DNA of 64,000 nt from Lachnospiraceae bacterium UBA7196 (GCA_002490835.1 DKUU01000027.1:52590-116589), one strand, 5' to 3'. Shown: positions 24,535-33,328, counted from the stretch's first letter. Notes: generated by a model from the letters alone, not told the origin. Program-made: numbers and translations.

Positions 24535-25311
24535 ATGGAACAAAAGACCTTACTTACAATAGAACATTTATCCTGCGGCTATGGGAAAACAGAAGTGATC
24601 CATGACCTGTCTTTTCAGGTGCAGGCAGGGGAGCGATTGTGCATCCTCGGTCCGAACGGCTGTGGCAAGACCACGCTGCTGCGGGCGCTTGCGGGGGTGC
24701 TTGTCTGGCAGGGGCGCGTGGAGGCGGACGGGGTTTTACTTAACGAATTATCCCCGAAACAGCGGGCGAAAAAGATTGCCCTGATGAGTCAGTTTTCTCA
24801 GTCGTCCTTTGATTATACCGTATATGAGGCGGTCATGCTGGGACGCTACGCCCACCAGACGGGCTTTCTTTTTTCGGCAGAGACGGAGGCGGACCGTGCG
24901 GCTGTGGAGGAGGCTTTATGCCTTGCGGACGCATGGGAATTGAGGGAGCAGCCGGTGACAAAGCTTTCCGGCGGGCAGCTTCAACGGGTGTTTCTGGCAA
25001 GGGTTTTTGCGCAGAGTCCGCAGATCATCCTTCTGGACGAGCCCGCCAATCATCTGGATTTGCGCTCACAGGCGGAACTGATCGAAAGCCTGCGCAACTG
25101 GACGGCGGAAGGGGAGCGGTGTGTGCTGGGGGTGTTTCACGATATCAGTCTGGCGCTTTCCTTTGCAGATACGGTGCTGTTGATGGAACAGGGAAGAGCG
25201 CTTGCGCAGGGTCCCGTGGAGGAACTGGATCTAAGCCTGCTTGACGGGCTTTACGGTATGGATGTGCGCGGCTATATGAAGGGGCTGCTTGGACGGTGGA
25301 TGGCGCGGTGA
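24535..25311 (+). CDS. btuD: ABC transporter ATPase, cobalamin/iron-complex type
   Basis: This 258-residue ATPase has Walker A GPNGCGKTT, a Q-loop at LMSQFSQSS, signature LSGGQLQRV, Walker B IILLDEPANHLDL and the H-loop VFHD. Its class (FepC/BtuD) partners FecCD permeases such as the one at 20549. The GC content matches the btuF-btuC genes rather than the three AT-rich genes between. It starts only 12 bases after the MerR gene stop, so its transcript may now come from the MerR promoter or from long read-through. Confidence 0.9.
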   Translation: MEQKTLLTIEHLSCGYGKTEVIHDLSFQVQAGERLCILGPNGCGKTTLLRALAGVLVWQGRVEADGVLLNELSPKQRAKKIALMSQFSQSSFDYTVYEAVMLGRYAHQTGFLFSAETEADRAAVEEALCLADAWELREQPVTKLSGGQLQRVFLARVFAQSPQIILLDEPANHLDLRSQAELIESLRNWTAEGERCVLGVFHDISLALSFADTVLLMEQGRALAQGPVEELDLSLLDGLYGMDVRGYMKGLLGRWMAR

Positions 25312-25351
25312 GAGCAAAAGCGAAGCGGCATCGGTGTGAGGAGGAATAAAA

Positions 25352-25867
25352 ATGGCGGTATACAGGAGCCCCTATGAGGCTTATCCTTTTTTGAGCGACG
25401 TGGACGGCGATCTGCGCTGTGATTTTGAACTGGCAACGGATGAACTGGCGAGCGGCACGGGTCTTCTGCGCAGTCAGGTGACGGATGAGGCTTTGGCGGA
25501 GGAACTTTTGTGGATTTGTGAACTGATCTATCACATCAACCCTACTCTGCGTACCTCGCTGTCGGTGACGGAGGAGGAGACCGCCCGTCTTGCCGCCATG
25601 GTGGAAAGGCTGCAGGGAGAGAGCACGGTACACGGCTTTGTGCTGCCCTGCGGCTGTGAGAGCGCATGCACGGCCCATCTTTTGCGGGTGAAGGCAAAGT
25701 GTCTGGTGCGGCTTTTATACCGCTATATCGAGCGGGGGCACGAGGTCCCAGACAGGCTGTTGGATCTTTGTAATCTGCTTTCCGGGTATTTCTTTTTGCT
25801 GGCGCTTAAGTTGAATGCTCTGGAGGGAGTGGAGGAGCACGGCTACCAGAGTCGGAATTATCGATGA
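25352..25867 (+). CDS. Probable ATP:cob(I)alamin adenosyltransferase (PduO/EutT-like)
   Basis: A 171-residue helical protein with the pattern of PduO-type adenosyltransferases: an N-terminal FELATDELASGTGLLRS, a central long helix, FVLPCGCESACTAHLLRVKAKCLVRLLYRY and a terminal LLDLCNLLSGYFFLLAL helix. In the family the FVLPGG-like loop and following Arg-rich helix bind ATP. It would attach the adenosyl group to imported corrinoid. Its position after the riboswitch-linked transporter supports this. Several family consensus residues are altered (Cys in place of Gly/Ser), so the assignment is not certain. Confidence 0.65.
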   Translation: MAVYRSPYEAYPFLSDVDGDLRCDFELATDELASGTGLLRSQVTDEALAEELLWICELIYHINPTLRTSLSVTEEETARLAAMVERLQGESTVHGFVLPCGCESACTAHLLRVKAKCLVRLLYRYIERGHEVPDRLLDLCNLLSGYFFLLALKLNALEGVEEHGYQSRNYR

Positions 25868-25971
25868 TGTGAGCGGGAGAGGTTGGATCATCGTGTAAAT
25901 GCAATTGCACTATGAGCGTGATTGTGCTATTCTGTTCAAAATAGGAATCGGAATGATGGAGGCGGAATGAA

Positions 25972-26511
25972 ATGAACGTTTTAGTGATGAATTGCAGCCC
26001 TGTCAGAAATGGAGCAACAGCAGAAATAGTAAATATCATTTCTAATTGTCTAAAGCAGCGATACGACGTCAGAAGGATCTGTATTGATGATTTTCACATC
26101 AGTTTTTGTAAAGGCTGCAGAACATGCCATAATACGGCTGAATGTGTTCAGCATGATGATGTTGATCAAATCATGGAACACTATGAGTGGGCAGATGCCA
26201 TCATATCCGTATCGCCTTCTTATTGGGTGGACATCCCCGGACAGTTTAAGGTATTTATTGACAGGTGTACACCCTGGTGTAATACCCATGAGCCGCATGC
26301 AGCCTTAAGTGCTGGAAAGAAAGGCTATGTAGTGGCGTTAAGAACAGGAACAAGCATGAAAGAATGTGAGCGCATTTTTGAAAGTATTGAACATTTTTAC
26401 GGGCATTTAGAGGTTGCATGCTGCGATCGATTAGGTTTATGTTCCGTGGAGTTTAAAGATGCGGTGGAACAGAGAAAGGATGAAATCATAGAATTTTGTA
26501 ATAAGATATAG
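25972..26511 (+). CDS. Flavodoxin-fold NADPH-dependent FMN reductase
   Basis: This 179-residue protein starts at ATG 25972 after GGAGGCGGA. MNVLVMNCSPVRNGATAEIV is the flavin-phosphate loop; CKGCRTCHNTAEC is a cysteine cluster; AIISVSPSYWVDIPGQFKVFIDR is the second flavin segment. It resembles the flavoprotein at 21761 and similar iron-sulfur flavoproteins. It has lower GC than the preceding gene. Its electron partner is unknown. Confidence 0.88.
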   Translation: MNVLVMNCSPVRNGATAEIVNIISNCLKQRYDVRRICIDDFHISFCKGCRTCHNTAECVQHDDVDQIMEHYEWADAIISVSPSYWVDIPGQFKVFIDRCTPWCNTHEPHAALSAGKKGYVVALRTGTSMKECERIFESIEHFYGHLEVACCDRLGLCSVEFKDAVEQRKDEIIEFCNKI

Positions 26512-26566
26512 TTTAATTCTATTGATAGAAACAGTCGCAGCATAAAAGCGGCTAAGGAGACTGATT

Positions 26567-27334
26567 ATGACAGACAAACGCATATCAATCAGTGTTATGA
26601 TACTGACAATCGTTATGACATTTATGGAAATGACCGCACTGCCGGCGGCTTTGTTCTGTCATATTCAAATTATGGATATTGAACCGATCTATTTCTCTTT
26701 GATGTTAAATTTCGTCTTGGCATTTTCTTTATGCTATGTGTGCAAGAAAACGATTCTAAAAGAGTGGAACTTTGGATTGCAGTTGCAAAATATTTCAGGC
26801 GGTTTGAAAAAATATGGGATTCCTTCCCTTGTGGCAACGCTTATTGTGGCTGCTGCTTTTTGCATAGGGCTTTCACCATTCAATAATAAACCAACAGTAT
26901 ATAGAGTGATTGTAGAGGGTGTTGTGTATTACATAGGCGTTGCAATCATGGAGGAAATTTATCTGAGAGGATTGCTGCAGAATATGATTGAAAAATGGTT
27001 CGGCACGCGAAAGAATGCTGCGTTATATGCGGTTATGATAACATCTGCATTATTTGGGGTTGGACACATGTTTGGCGCGCTTGGGCAGCCGATTTTGACA
27101 ATTACATGCAAAGTTGTTTGGGCTGCTGCATTAGGAATTTACTTTGGGGCGGTCTATGTCAAAACCCGAAATTTATGGATACCGATCATTTTACATTTTA
27201 TAGTGGATCTGTGCGGCATCCCTTTTTGTTTTTCGAAAAGCAATCAATATCCGACAATAGGATTGGTTTGTTGTTTATCAATGTATTTGTTATTAGGAAT
27301 ATATGGCATTTATATTGTTACGGATAGGGATTAG
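26567..27334 (+). CDS. CPBP-family intramembrane metalloprotease
   Basis: A 255-residue membrane protein with about seven hydrophobic segments. The CPBP (CAAX protease/Abi) motifs are present: EExxxR at residues 129-134 in EEIYLRGLLQNM, a second histidine in FGVGHMFGA, and a third in PIILHFIVDL. In the fold these residues bind zinc within the membrane. Family members process prenylated or bacteriocin-like peptides or give immunity to them; no peptide gene is visible nearby, so its substrate is open. Confidence 0.88.
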   Translation: MTDKRISISVMILTIVMTFMEMTALPAALFCHIQIMDIEPIYFSLMLNFVLAFSLCYVCKKTILKEWNFGLQLQNISGGLKKYGIPSLVATLIVAAAFCIGLSPFNNKPTVYRVIVEGVVYYIGVAIMEEIYLRGLLQNMIEKWFGTRKNAALYAVMITSALFGVGHMFGALGQPILTITCKVVWAAALGIYFGAVYVKTRNLWIPIILHFIVDLCGIPFCFSKSNQYPTIGLVCCLSMYLLLGIYGIYIVTDRD

Positions 27335-27341
27335 GAAAAAC

Positions 27342-27370
27342 TTGACATGAGGAATCATAGGGTGTATCAT
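27342..27370 (+). promoter_or_regulatory. Sigma-A promoter
   Basis: TTGACA (27342-27347) and TATCAT (27365-27370) with a 17-base spacer, 46 bases before the Cys/Met enzyme gene. Confidence 0.7.
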
Positions 27371-27415
27371 TATTTCATACTTATCATGTAGGAATAATAT
27401 AGAAAGAGGTATACC

Positions 27416-28564
27416 ATGGAAAACAAGAGAGGAATCGGTACAAAATGCCTGCATCTGGAGGAGGAAGGGTTTGACAACTACGGTGCGATCAGCTTCCCCA
27501 TCTACCAGACGGCCACCTACGCTCATCCGGGCGTGGGAAAGAGTACGGGCTACGACTACAGCAGACTGCAGAACCCGACCAGAGAGCAGTTAGAGAAGGT
27601 GGTTGCGTCTCTGGAAAAGGGAATCGACGCGCTGGCGTTGTCTTCGGGCATGGCGGCGATCGCCCTGATGATGGAAATTTTCTCGCCGGGGGATCACATC
27701 ATCGTGGACGCGGATCTCTACGGCGGCAGCATCCGCTTCTTTCGGAATGTGTCGACGAAAAACGGCATTACATTCACCAGCATTGATTGTTATCAGGAAG
27801 ATGTAGAAGCGTACATCACGGAACAGACAAAGGCGGTCTATATCGAGACGCCTACCAATCCGATGATGCACGTGACGGATATTGCGGCGGTCTCAGAGAT
27901 TACCCGCCGTCATAACCTGCTTCTCATCGTGGATAATACCTTTCTCTCGCCCTATTTCCAGAATCCGCTGGAACTGGGCGCCGATATCGTGGTTCACAGC
28001 GGCACCAAATATCTGGGCGGCCATAACGACACGCTGGCGGGATTTCTGGTGACGGACAGGGAAGATATCAGCGAGAGATTCCGCTTCCTGATAAAGACGA
28101 CAGGGGCGGGGCTTGCGCCCTTTGACAGCTGGTTCATCCTGCGGGGCATCAAGACCCTCGGCATCCGCATGGACAGGGCGCAGGAGAATGCTCTTCGCAT
28201 CGCGGCATGGTTGAAAGAGCAAGACGAGGTGATACAGGTGCTTTATCCGGGGCTTCCCGAACATCCCGGTTATGAGATCATGAAGCGACAGGCAAGAGGC
28301 TTTGGCGCGATGCTGACCTTTCAGGTACAGAGTAAGGAGCTCGCCCTCTCCATCCTTGAGAATGTGCGGCTGATCCGTTATGCGGAGAGCCTTGGCGGGG
28401 TGGAGACGCTGATCACTTACCCGACGACTCAGACCCACGCCGACGTGCCGGAGGAGATACGCCTGCAAAACGGCATCACCGACCGCACCTTGCGGCTGTC
28501 CGTGGGGATCGAGGATGCGGAGGACCTGATCGCGGATCTGGAAGCGGCGTTTACAAAAAGATAA
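27416..28564 (+). CDS. Cys/Met metabolism PLP enzyme (cystathionine gamma-synthase/lyase class)
   Basis: A 382-residue fold-type I PLP enzyme. The N-terminus GAISFPIYQTATYAHPG and YDYSRLQNPTREQLE, the DADLYGGS region and the PLP lysine Lys198 in SGTKYLGGHND define the family. TTGAGLAPFDSWFILRGIKTL and SLGGVETLITYP are conserved substrate-site loops. It could act as cystathionine gamma-synthase, gamma-lyase or O-acetylhomoserine sulfhydrylase; sequence motifs alone do not separate them. It is a single-gene unit with its own promoter and terminator. Confidence 0.92.
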   Translation: MENKRGIGTKCLHLEEEGFDNYGAISFPIYQTATYAHPGVGKSTGYDYSRLQNPTREQLEKVVASLEKGIDALALSSGMAAIALMMEIFSPGDHIIVDADLYGGSIRFFRNVSTKNGITFTSIDCYQEDVEAYITEQTKAVYIETPTNPMMHVTDIAAVSEITRRHNLLLIVDNTFLSPYFQNPLELGADIVVHSGTKYLGGHNDTLAGFLVTDREDISERFRFLIKTTGAGLAPFDSWFILRGIKTLGIRMDRAQENALRIAAWLKEQDEVIQVLYPGLPEHPGYEIMKRQARGFGAMLTFQVQSKELALSILENVRLIRYAESLGGVETLITYPTTQTHADVPEEIRLQNGITDRTLRLSVGIEDAEDLIADLEAAFTKR

Positions 28565-28568
28565 CATG

Positions 28569-28600
28569 TTAGGGTTCCTTTATAAGGAGCCCTAAATTAT
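28569..28600 (+). terminator. Intrinsic terminator
   Basis: TTAGGGTTCCTT (28569-28580) pairs with AAGGAGCCCTAA (28584-28595), followed by ATTATTTT. Confidence 0.85.
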
Positions 28601-28775
28601 TTTGCGGGTGGTAAAAAAGTAAACTGTATAGTGATTTTTTACTTTACAAATGACAGCAGTTGTGTTACGGTTAAAATAACATATCTGGGAGTCTGAAATT
28701 CTGATATATCTTTATGTCACGTCACGAACCTGAATCCCTTATATGGAAAAAAATAAAAGAAAGGGAGGAAGGCTG

Positions 28776-29732
28776 ATGGGAACAAAAGATGAATATCAGT
28801 TTGACTATCTGGATGACAACACAAGGTTTGCAGACCAGATCAACGGCGCATTATTCCACGGAAGGCAGGTCGTAAAGCCGGAGGAACTGGAGCCGGAGGA
28901 GCCGCAGACGGTCAGTCTCGGCAAGAGGGACAAAACAGGAAACATCAAAACGATCGTAGACAAGGCACGTATCTGGAAAGGAAAAAAGCTGCATATCCTT
29001 GCGGTGGAAAACCAGAACTACGTAGACTACCGGATGGTACTTCGGAACATGCTCTCGGAGAGCGTGGGTTATCAGAAACAGTGGAAACGAAAGAAACGGG
29101 CGCATGAGGAAGCGCGCGACTTAAAAGACGGGGACGAATATCTTTCCGGCATGAAAAAGGATGAGAAGTTTGCGCCGATCATCACGCTGGTGGTATATTT
29201 CGGAACGGACGGCGGCTGGGACGGGCCAAGGTGTCTGCATGATCTGTTGGACATAGATGATGAGTTAAAGAAATATGTATCAAACTATAAGCTGAACCTG
29301 TACGACTGCCATGAACATGATACCTTTGAGGAATATAGGACAGGTCTGCGGCAGGTGTTTGAGACGGTCCGCTATGTAAGGGATAAAGAAAAGCTGCAGG
29401 AGATCATGGAAGAAAACAGAGAGACCTACAGCCGGATAGACAGCGAGACCAGAGATATGCTGGAAGTGGTGACAAATATCAGGATACCGGAGGAATACAG
29501 AGTGATGGAAACAGGGAAGGAGAGATACAATATGTGCAACGCGTTTGAGCAAATGCGACTTGAGGGATTTGAGGAAGGGATAGAGAAAGGAATAGAGAAA
29601 GGAATCCGCGCTCTGATACAGACCTGTATGGAATTAGGCGTATCCGATGATATCATCATAGAGAAGTGCGCGGAAAAGTATGAGATGACAAAAGAATCCG
29701 CCGGCAGATATGTGAAGGAATGCTGTGTCTGA
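28776..29732 (+). CDS. Rpn-family PD-(D/E)XK nuclease/putative transposase
   Basis: ATG 28776 follows AAGGGAGGAAGG; the product has 318 residues. The N-terminal domain (residues about 15-200) has the Rpn nuclease pattern: RFADQINGALFHG, then KKLHILAVENQNYVDYRM (the ExQ of the PD-(D/E)XK core) and VGYQKQW. APIITLVVYFGTDGGWDGP is a conserved Rpn stretch. The C-terminus holds the repeat GIEKGIEKG and a small helical domain. These proteins promote recA-independent recombination or act in conflict. Two in-frame internal starts with good Shine-Dalgarno sites (29502 and 29532) could give a short C-terminal form. Confidence 0.85.
   Translation: MGTKDEYQFDYLDDNTRFADQINGALFHGRQVVKPEELEPEEPQTVSLGKRDKTGNIKTIVDKARIWKGKKLHILAVENQNYVDYRMVLRNMLSESVGYQKQWKRKKRAHEEARDLKDGDEYLSGMKKDEKFAPIITLVVYFGTDGGWDGPRCLHDLLDIDDELKKYVSNYKLNLYDCHEHDTFEEYRTGLRQVFETVRYVRDKEKLQEIMEENRETYSRIDSETRDMLEVVTNIRIPEEYRVMETGKERYNMCNAFEQMRLEGFEEGIEKGIEKGIRALIQTCMELGVSDDIIIEKCAEKYEMTKESAGRYVKECCV
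29502..29732 (+). CDS. Possible short C-terminal Rpn isoform from an internal start
   Basis: In-frame GTG 29502 is preceded by GGAGG (29489-29493) at eight bases. In-frame ATG 29532 is preceded by AAGGAG (29517-29522) at nine bases. Either would give 76 or 66 residues containing the GIEKG repeat and the terminal helical domain without the nuclease. Short Rpn isoforms that regulate the full-length nuclease have been described for the family; whether they are made here is inference. Confidence 0.45.
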   Translation: MMETGKERYNMCNAFEQMRLEGFEEGIEKGIEKGIRALIQTCMELGVSDDIIIEKCAEKYEMTKESAGRYVKECCV

Positions 29733-29754
29733 CAGATTGCAGCTATCCTATCCC

Positions 29755-29783
29755 TAGACAAACTCTTGGAAAGAAGGTATACT
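29755..29783 (+). promoter_or_regulatory. Sigma-A promoter of the degenerate-GGDEF operon
   Basis: TAGACA (29755-29760) and TATACT (29778-29783) with a 17-base spacer, 43 bases before ATG 29827. Confidence 0.65.
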
Positions 29784-29826
29784 AATGATGTATTTCTTAT
29801 AATCGGGGATAGGAGAAACAAAGAGT

Positions 29827-30753
29827 ATGAACTATAAGACGGTTCCGTTTGAGCAGCGGATCAAGGACAACGTAAAAAATTACGGTTTGGATCATCTCTA
29901 CCAGATCGACGCCATTGCGGAGTGTATGAGGGCGCTTAACGCTATGAGCGGGGTGGAGGCGCTCCTTACGGAAAGGCACGGTGAGAAAGTAGTCTCCGTG
30001 GGAAATTTTGCGGGCTTTACGCCGGATGTGGTGGGGGAGCCGGGCAGAAAGATCAGGGTCTACGGACGCACGATCGCCCATCTTTATGCGAAGACGGAGG
30101 GCGTGACTCCGGAAAAGAGAGGGGAAGCAGAGAAGCTTCTCGATGCGTTTGCCCATATGCTCTCCCATTGGGGAGAGGAGGCCTATCTTCACAGGGAGTC
30201 CGCGATCTATTTGGATGAACTGGAGGATAAGGTGGGCGTACGGCATGTGCAGACCGCCAGAGGAGAGAATGAGGACGCGCTCACGGGCGTATTCAATAAG
30301 GTCTATTTCGAGGAGCGTATGCGGGTGATCGACAGGGCCGAGGTAGTGCCGGTAGCGGTCATCAACTTTAATATCAATGACTGGAAGTTTGTGAACGATC
30401 ACTTTGGCGATGAGGAGAGCGACAGGCTGATCTGTACGATTGCGGACATCCTGAAAAAGGAAAAGAAGCCTGACTATGTGATTGGCCGCGTGGACGGCGA
30501 TGTGTTCATCGTGCTGATCCCCATGGCGGAGGACGGCGAGGCGGAAGACTATTGCTGGCGGGTGAAGCGGGCGTGTCAGACTTTTGAAGACGCGATCCTT
30601 GCGCCTTCCGTAGCCTGCGGTCTGGTTTATAAGAGCAATGTGGAGGAGCGGCTTGCGGATAAGCTTCCCGATGCGGAATATGAAATGTTCAACAACAAGT
30701 TCGAGCTAAAGAACGCGCCGGGATATAGAGAGCGGCTGGAAAAAGGGATATAA
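29827..30753 (+). CDS. Degenerate GGDEF-domain protein
   Basis: A 308-residue cytoplasmic protein. Residues about 1-150 are an unrecognised helical domain. From about residue 155 a GGDEF-like fold follows: EDALTGVFNKVYFEERM is the usual N-terminal signature and INDWKFVNDHFG the metal-binding strand. The active-site loop reads GRVDGDVFIVL in place of R-G/A-GDEF, so the glutamate and a glycine needed for cyclic di-GMP synthesis are lost. It is probably a binding or regulatory module rather than a cyclase. It starts a tight four-gene operon with zinc-ribbon membrane proteins. Confidence 0.8.
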   Translation: MNYKTVPFEQRIKDNVKNYGLDHLYQIDAIAECMRALNAMSGVEALLTERHGEKVVSVGNFAGFTPDVVGEPGRKIRVYGRTIAHLYAKTEGVTPEKRGEAEKLLDAFAHMLSHWGEEAYLHRESAIYLDELEDKVGVRHVQTARGENEDALTGVFNKVYFEERMRVIDRAEVVPVAVINFNINDWKFVNDHFGDEESDRLICTIADILKKEKKPDYVIGRVDGDVFIVLIPMAEDGEAEDYCWRVKRACQTFEDAILAPSVACGLVYKSNVEERLADKLPDAEYEMFNNKFELKNAPGYRERLEKGI

Positions 30754-30756
30754 GGG

Positions 30757-31602
30757 ATGCTCTATTGTGAAAATTGTCACGCGCCGATAGAGGATGACAG
30801 TGCAAAGTGTCCCTACTGCGGCGCATTGAACGTTACCGGCAGCGAAAAACAGTATATGGAGCAGCTTTACGACATAAAGAAGGACGTGGAGGAACTGTCC
30901 GCCGTGCCCAAAGAGGAATACCGCGGGGAGATTGGGAAAACCGGGCGGGTAATCCGACGGACATTTTTAGCCGCCGCGGTTTTGATGACTTTTGTCGGGC
31001 TGCTTCTTTTTCTTGTACGGAAATGGACGGACTACGAGCCGACGGCGGAGGAGATGCGCGCGCAGATACAGTGGGAAAAAGAAATTTTTCCGAAGCTGGA
31101 CGCCCTGTATGCAGAGGGAAATTATGACGGCATCATGGAATGTGTATTTGAAAACCAGAACGACAGCTTTTACTCGATTTCCAACTGGGAGCATGAAGAT
31201 TTTATCAATGTATATACCCGGTATCAGTCTTGTACGGAAAGATTGACACAGGCTGCTTCAGAAGGGTATGATGCGGCGGATGCGTGCGACTGCATCATAG
31301 ATATTCTGTTTCTCATACAGGAGAGAAAATACGATTCCTATACGGAGGCGGAGGAAGCGCTGATCGCGTCGTATCAGGAGGAAGTGAGAGAACAGGCGGG
31401 CACGGTGTTTGGCATATCGCAAGAAGAGATTGACCGCCTGTATGAGGCGTGTTGCGTGGAGGATGAGTACGGTTCTTATTTTGACTATCAGACGGCGAAA
31501 AAGAAGGTAAAGGATTTCGTCAAAAAACATATCAAAACAGAGAAAAGAGAGGTTGCATCAAACTATGAAGTGTCCTACATGCGGCGCAAATCTACAGATT
31601 GA
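30757..31602 (+). CDS. Zinc-ribbon membrane protein
   Basis: A 281-residue protein starting three bases after the previous stop. The N-terminus has CENC and CPYC (about residues 4-21), a double-cysteine zinc ribbon. A charged stretch and one membrane segment follow (about residues 69-88, FLAAAVLMTFVGLLLFLV). The remainder is a helical, acidic region that is probably outside the cell. I do not recognise the outer domain. The next gene is a paralogue with the same layout and overlaps it by 38 bases. Confidence 0.75.
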   Translation: MLYCENCHAPIEDDSAKCPYCGALNVTGSEKQYMEQLYDIKKDVEELSAVPKEEYRGEIGKTGRVIRRTFLAAAVLMTFVGLLLFLVRKWTDYEPTAEEMRAQIQWEKEIFPKLDALYAEGNYDGIMECVFENQNDSFYSISNWEHEDFINVYTRYQSCTERLTQAASEGYDAADACDCIIDILFLIQERKYDSYTEAEEALIASYQEEVREQAGTVFGISQEEIDRLYEACCVEDEYGSYFDYQTAKKKVKDFVKKHIKTEKREVASNYEVSYMRRKSTD

Positions 31603-32341
31603 GGATGAGAAATGTCCTTTTTGCGGGAATCCCAATCCCTTTGCGGCAAAACATCGGCAGGATATGAAGCAGTATCAGCAGGAATTTCAGGAAACGAAGC
31701 GGGAAGTGGAGAAAAAGACGCTGCATTTCACCTCGTTTGCGGCCAGAATTGCGGTAATCGCGACGCTTCTTGTGATGATTCTGGGGATGATTTATGCCAT
31801 AGAGAAAGGACCTTATTATTTCTGGAAAAGTCAGGTGGAGCGGGATATTGTGAAAAACGCGCAGACGTACCGGGAGGAACTGAACGCCTTTGAGGAGGCG
31901 GGACAGTGGCGAAAACTGCATGCTTTTTATGATGCAAAGTCTCTCGACAGCACACGCGATTTCAATGATTACACAGTACTATATTTTATGATTTATGATT
32001 ATAAAAGTATCTTGAATGAGATAACCCGTTTGCGGGAGCAGGATGCGGAAGATGCGGCTGTGTCCGCTTCTAAGATAGCGGAGCATCTGGACGACTTCTA
32101 TAAAGCAGTTGGGAGAGTTTCTTATGACAGCACATATTATGACGACTGTTACAGCACCGTGCATATGGCGTCGTATGAACGGATGCAGGAGGAACTGGAA
32201 ACGGTGCTTTCCGCTTACTGTCATCTGACGGCAGAGGAGATTTTGGCGCTTCCGGATTATTCATTGATAAAGAGGGCGGGACTGATTGAACAGGGCCTTG
32301 CCAGAGAAGAGGAAAAGAAAGGGGAGGCGGCGGAAGAATGA
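31565..32341 (+). CDS. Zinc-ribbon membrane protein, paralogue of the preceding one
   Basis: ATG 31565 is used; the upstream TTG at 31553 sits on top of the GAGAGG site. The product has 258 residues: CPTC and CPFC zinc ribbon at the start, a lysine-rich helix, one membrane segment (FAARIAVIATLLVMILGMIYAI) and a helical outer domain of about 170 residues. It overlaps the previous gene by 38 bases and the next by ATGA, so translation is coupled across the operon. Confidence 0.75.
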   Translation: MKCPTCGANLQIEDEKCPFCGNPNPFAAKHRQDMKQYQQEFQETKREVEKKTLHFTSFAARIAVIATLLVMILGMIYAIEKGPYYFWKSQVERDIVKNAQTYREELNAFEEAGQWRKLHAFYDAKSLDSTRDFNDYTVLYFMIYDYKSILNEITRLREQDAEDAAVSASKIAEHLDDFYKAVGRVSYDSTYYDDCYSTVHMASYERMQEELETVLSAYCHLTAEEILALPDYSLIKRAGLIEQGLAREEEKKGEAAEE

Positions 32342-32790
32342 TTCAGCGTCAAAGTGCGGAAGAGAAAACAGGCGTTTTGCGCAGGAATTTTTTGTTGAAC
32401 GGTATCGTGATTCTGCTTTGCGTGATCCTTTTTATACAGGTGATCACATTTATCAAAGAGGCGGTATCTTATCAGAAAGTGTATACGGCTGATGAGACGA
32501 CTTTGCTGCGGATGGTGAACGGTCAGCAGTATGACAGTCTTGTGGAAAACGTGTATCGCAACGAGGCGCGGGGCGTTTCGGTAAAAGGAGATATGGCGCA
32601 GATTTATGCGGTCGCTCATTATTATGATTCGGCGATGCTGTATAACGTCTACCGGAAAGCGGGCAACGTGCGGCAGGCGCAGGAAAATTATGCCCGGATG
32701 CAGACGTATGAAGAACAGTTGGGAGAATATGCTTTTGTAAAAGAAGAAATAGGGGCGTTTCTGGGGATGGGTTCTGAAAATATAAAATAA
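32338..32790 (+). CDS. Small membrane protein of the zinc-ribbon operon
   Basis: A 150-residue protein starting within an ATGA overlap. It lacks the zinc ribbon of its neighbours. One membrane segment (about residues 18-38, LLNGIVILLCVILFIQVITF) is followed by a helical outer domain with YYDSAMLYNVYRKAGN that could form TPR-like pairs. Function unknown; membership of one complex with the three preceding products is inferred from tight coupling. Confidence 0.7.
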   Translation: MIQRQSAEEKTGVLRRNFLLNGIVILLCVILFIQVITFIKEAVSYQKVYTADETTLLRMVNGQQYDSLVENVYRNEARGVSVKGDMAQIYAVAHYYDSAMLYNVYRKAGNVRQAQENYARMQTYEEQLGEYAFVKEEIGAFLGMGSENIK

Positions 32791-32892
32791 GTATAAAATC
32801 CCTTTATATGGATAAAAACGAGATAACGAAAGATAAAACGAGATAATAAGAGAAAATAAAAGGTTTGGGAATGTATGCAACTCTGAAACAAT

Positions 32893-32921
32893 TTGCAAAC
32901 CCCTGCATATATGACTAATAT
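32893..32921 (+). promoter_or_regulatory. Heat-shock operon promoter
   Basis: TTGCAA (32893-32898) and TAATAT (32916-32921), 17-base spacer, lie just upstream of the CIRCE operator. Confidence 0.6.
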
Positions 32922-32932
32922 ATGTTCTAGCG

Positions 32933-32959
32933 TTAGCACTCAATAGTAGTGAGTGCTAA
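32933..32959 (+). promoter_or_regulatory. CIRCE operator (HrcA binding site)
   Basis: TTAGCACTC-N9-GAGTGCTAA, a perfect match to the CIRCE inverted repeat bound by the heat-shock repressor HrcA. It covers the expected transcript start of groESL. Confidence 0.98.
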
Positions 32960-33010
32960 CAAGAGAAAGAAAAAGCAATGACATCATATATTAAGAAGGA
33001 GGCATTCATT

Positions 33011-33298
33011 ATGAAATTAGCACCACTTGGCGACAGAGTTGTATTAAAACAGCTTGAGGCGGAAGAGACCACGAAGTCCGGCATCGTTTTGCCGGGACAG
33101 AGTAAGGAAAAACCGCAGCAGGCGGAGGTCATCGCGGTAGGCCCCGGCGGCGTTGTGGATGGCAAGGAAGTGAAGATGGAAGTGAAAAAGGGTGATCAGG
33201 TCATTTATTCCAAGTACTCCGGCACCGAGGTAAAACTCGGCGAGGATGAGGAGTATATCATCGTCAGACAGAATGACATTCTCGCTATCATTAAATAA
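33011..33298 (+). CDS. groES: Co-chaperonin GroES
   Basis: ATG 33011 follows AAGAAGGAGG; the product has 95 residues, the normal length. MKLAPLGDRVVLKQLEAEETTKSGIVLP is split here only by name and is the standard GroES start; the mobile loop is TTKSGIVLPGQSKEK. It caps GroEL during protein folding. CIRCE and a vegetative promoter control it, and groEL follows 30 bases later. Confidence 0.98.
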   Translation: MKLAPLGDRVVLKQLEAEETTKSGIVLPGQSKEKPQQAEVIAVGPGGVVDGKEVKMEVKKGDQVIYSKYSGTEVKLGEDEEYIIVRQNDILAIIK

Positions 33299-33328
33299 TT
33301 TAATTAAAAATCAGGAGGGCATAAAATC

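Noticed and set aside
27893..28567. Minus-strand ORF of 224 codons opposite the Cys/Met enzyme gene
   Set aside because: It is a shadow of a high-GC coding frame, with no domain and no start signal.
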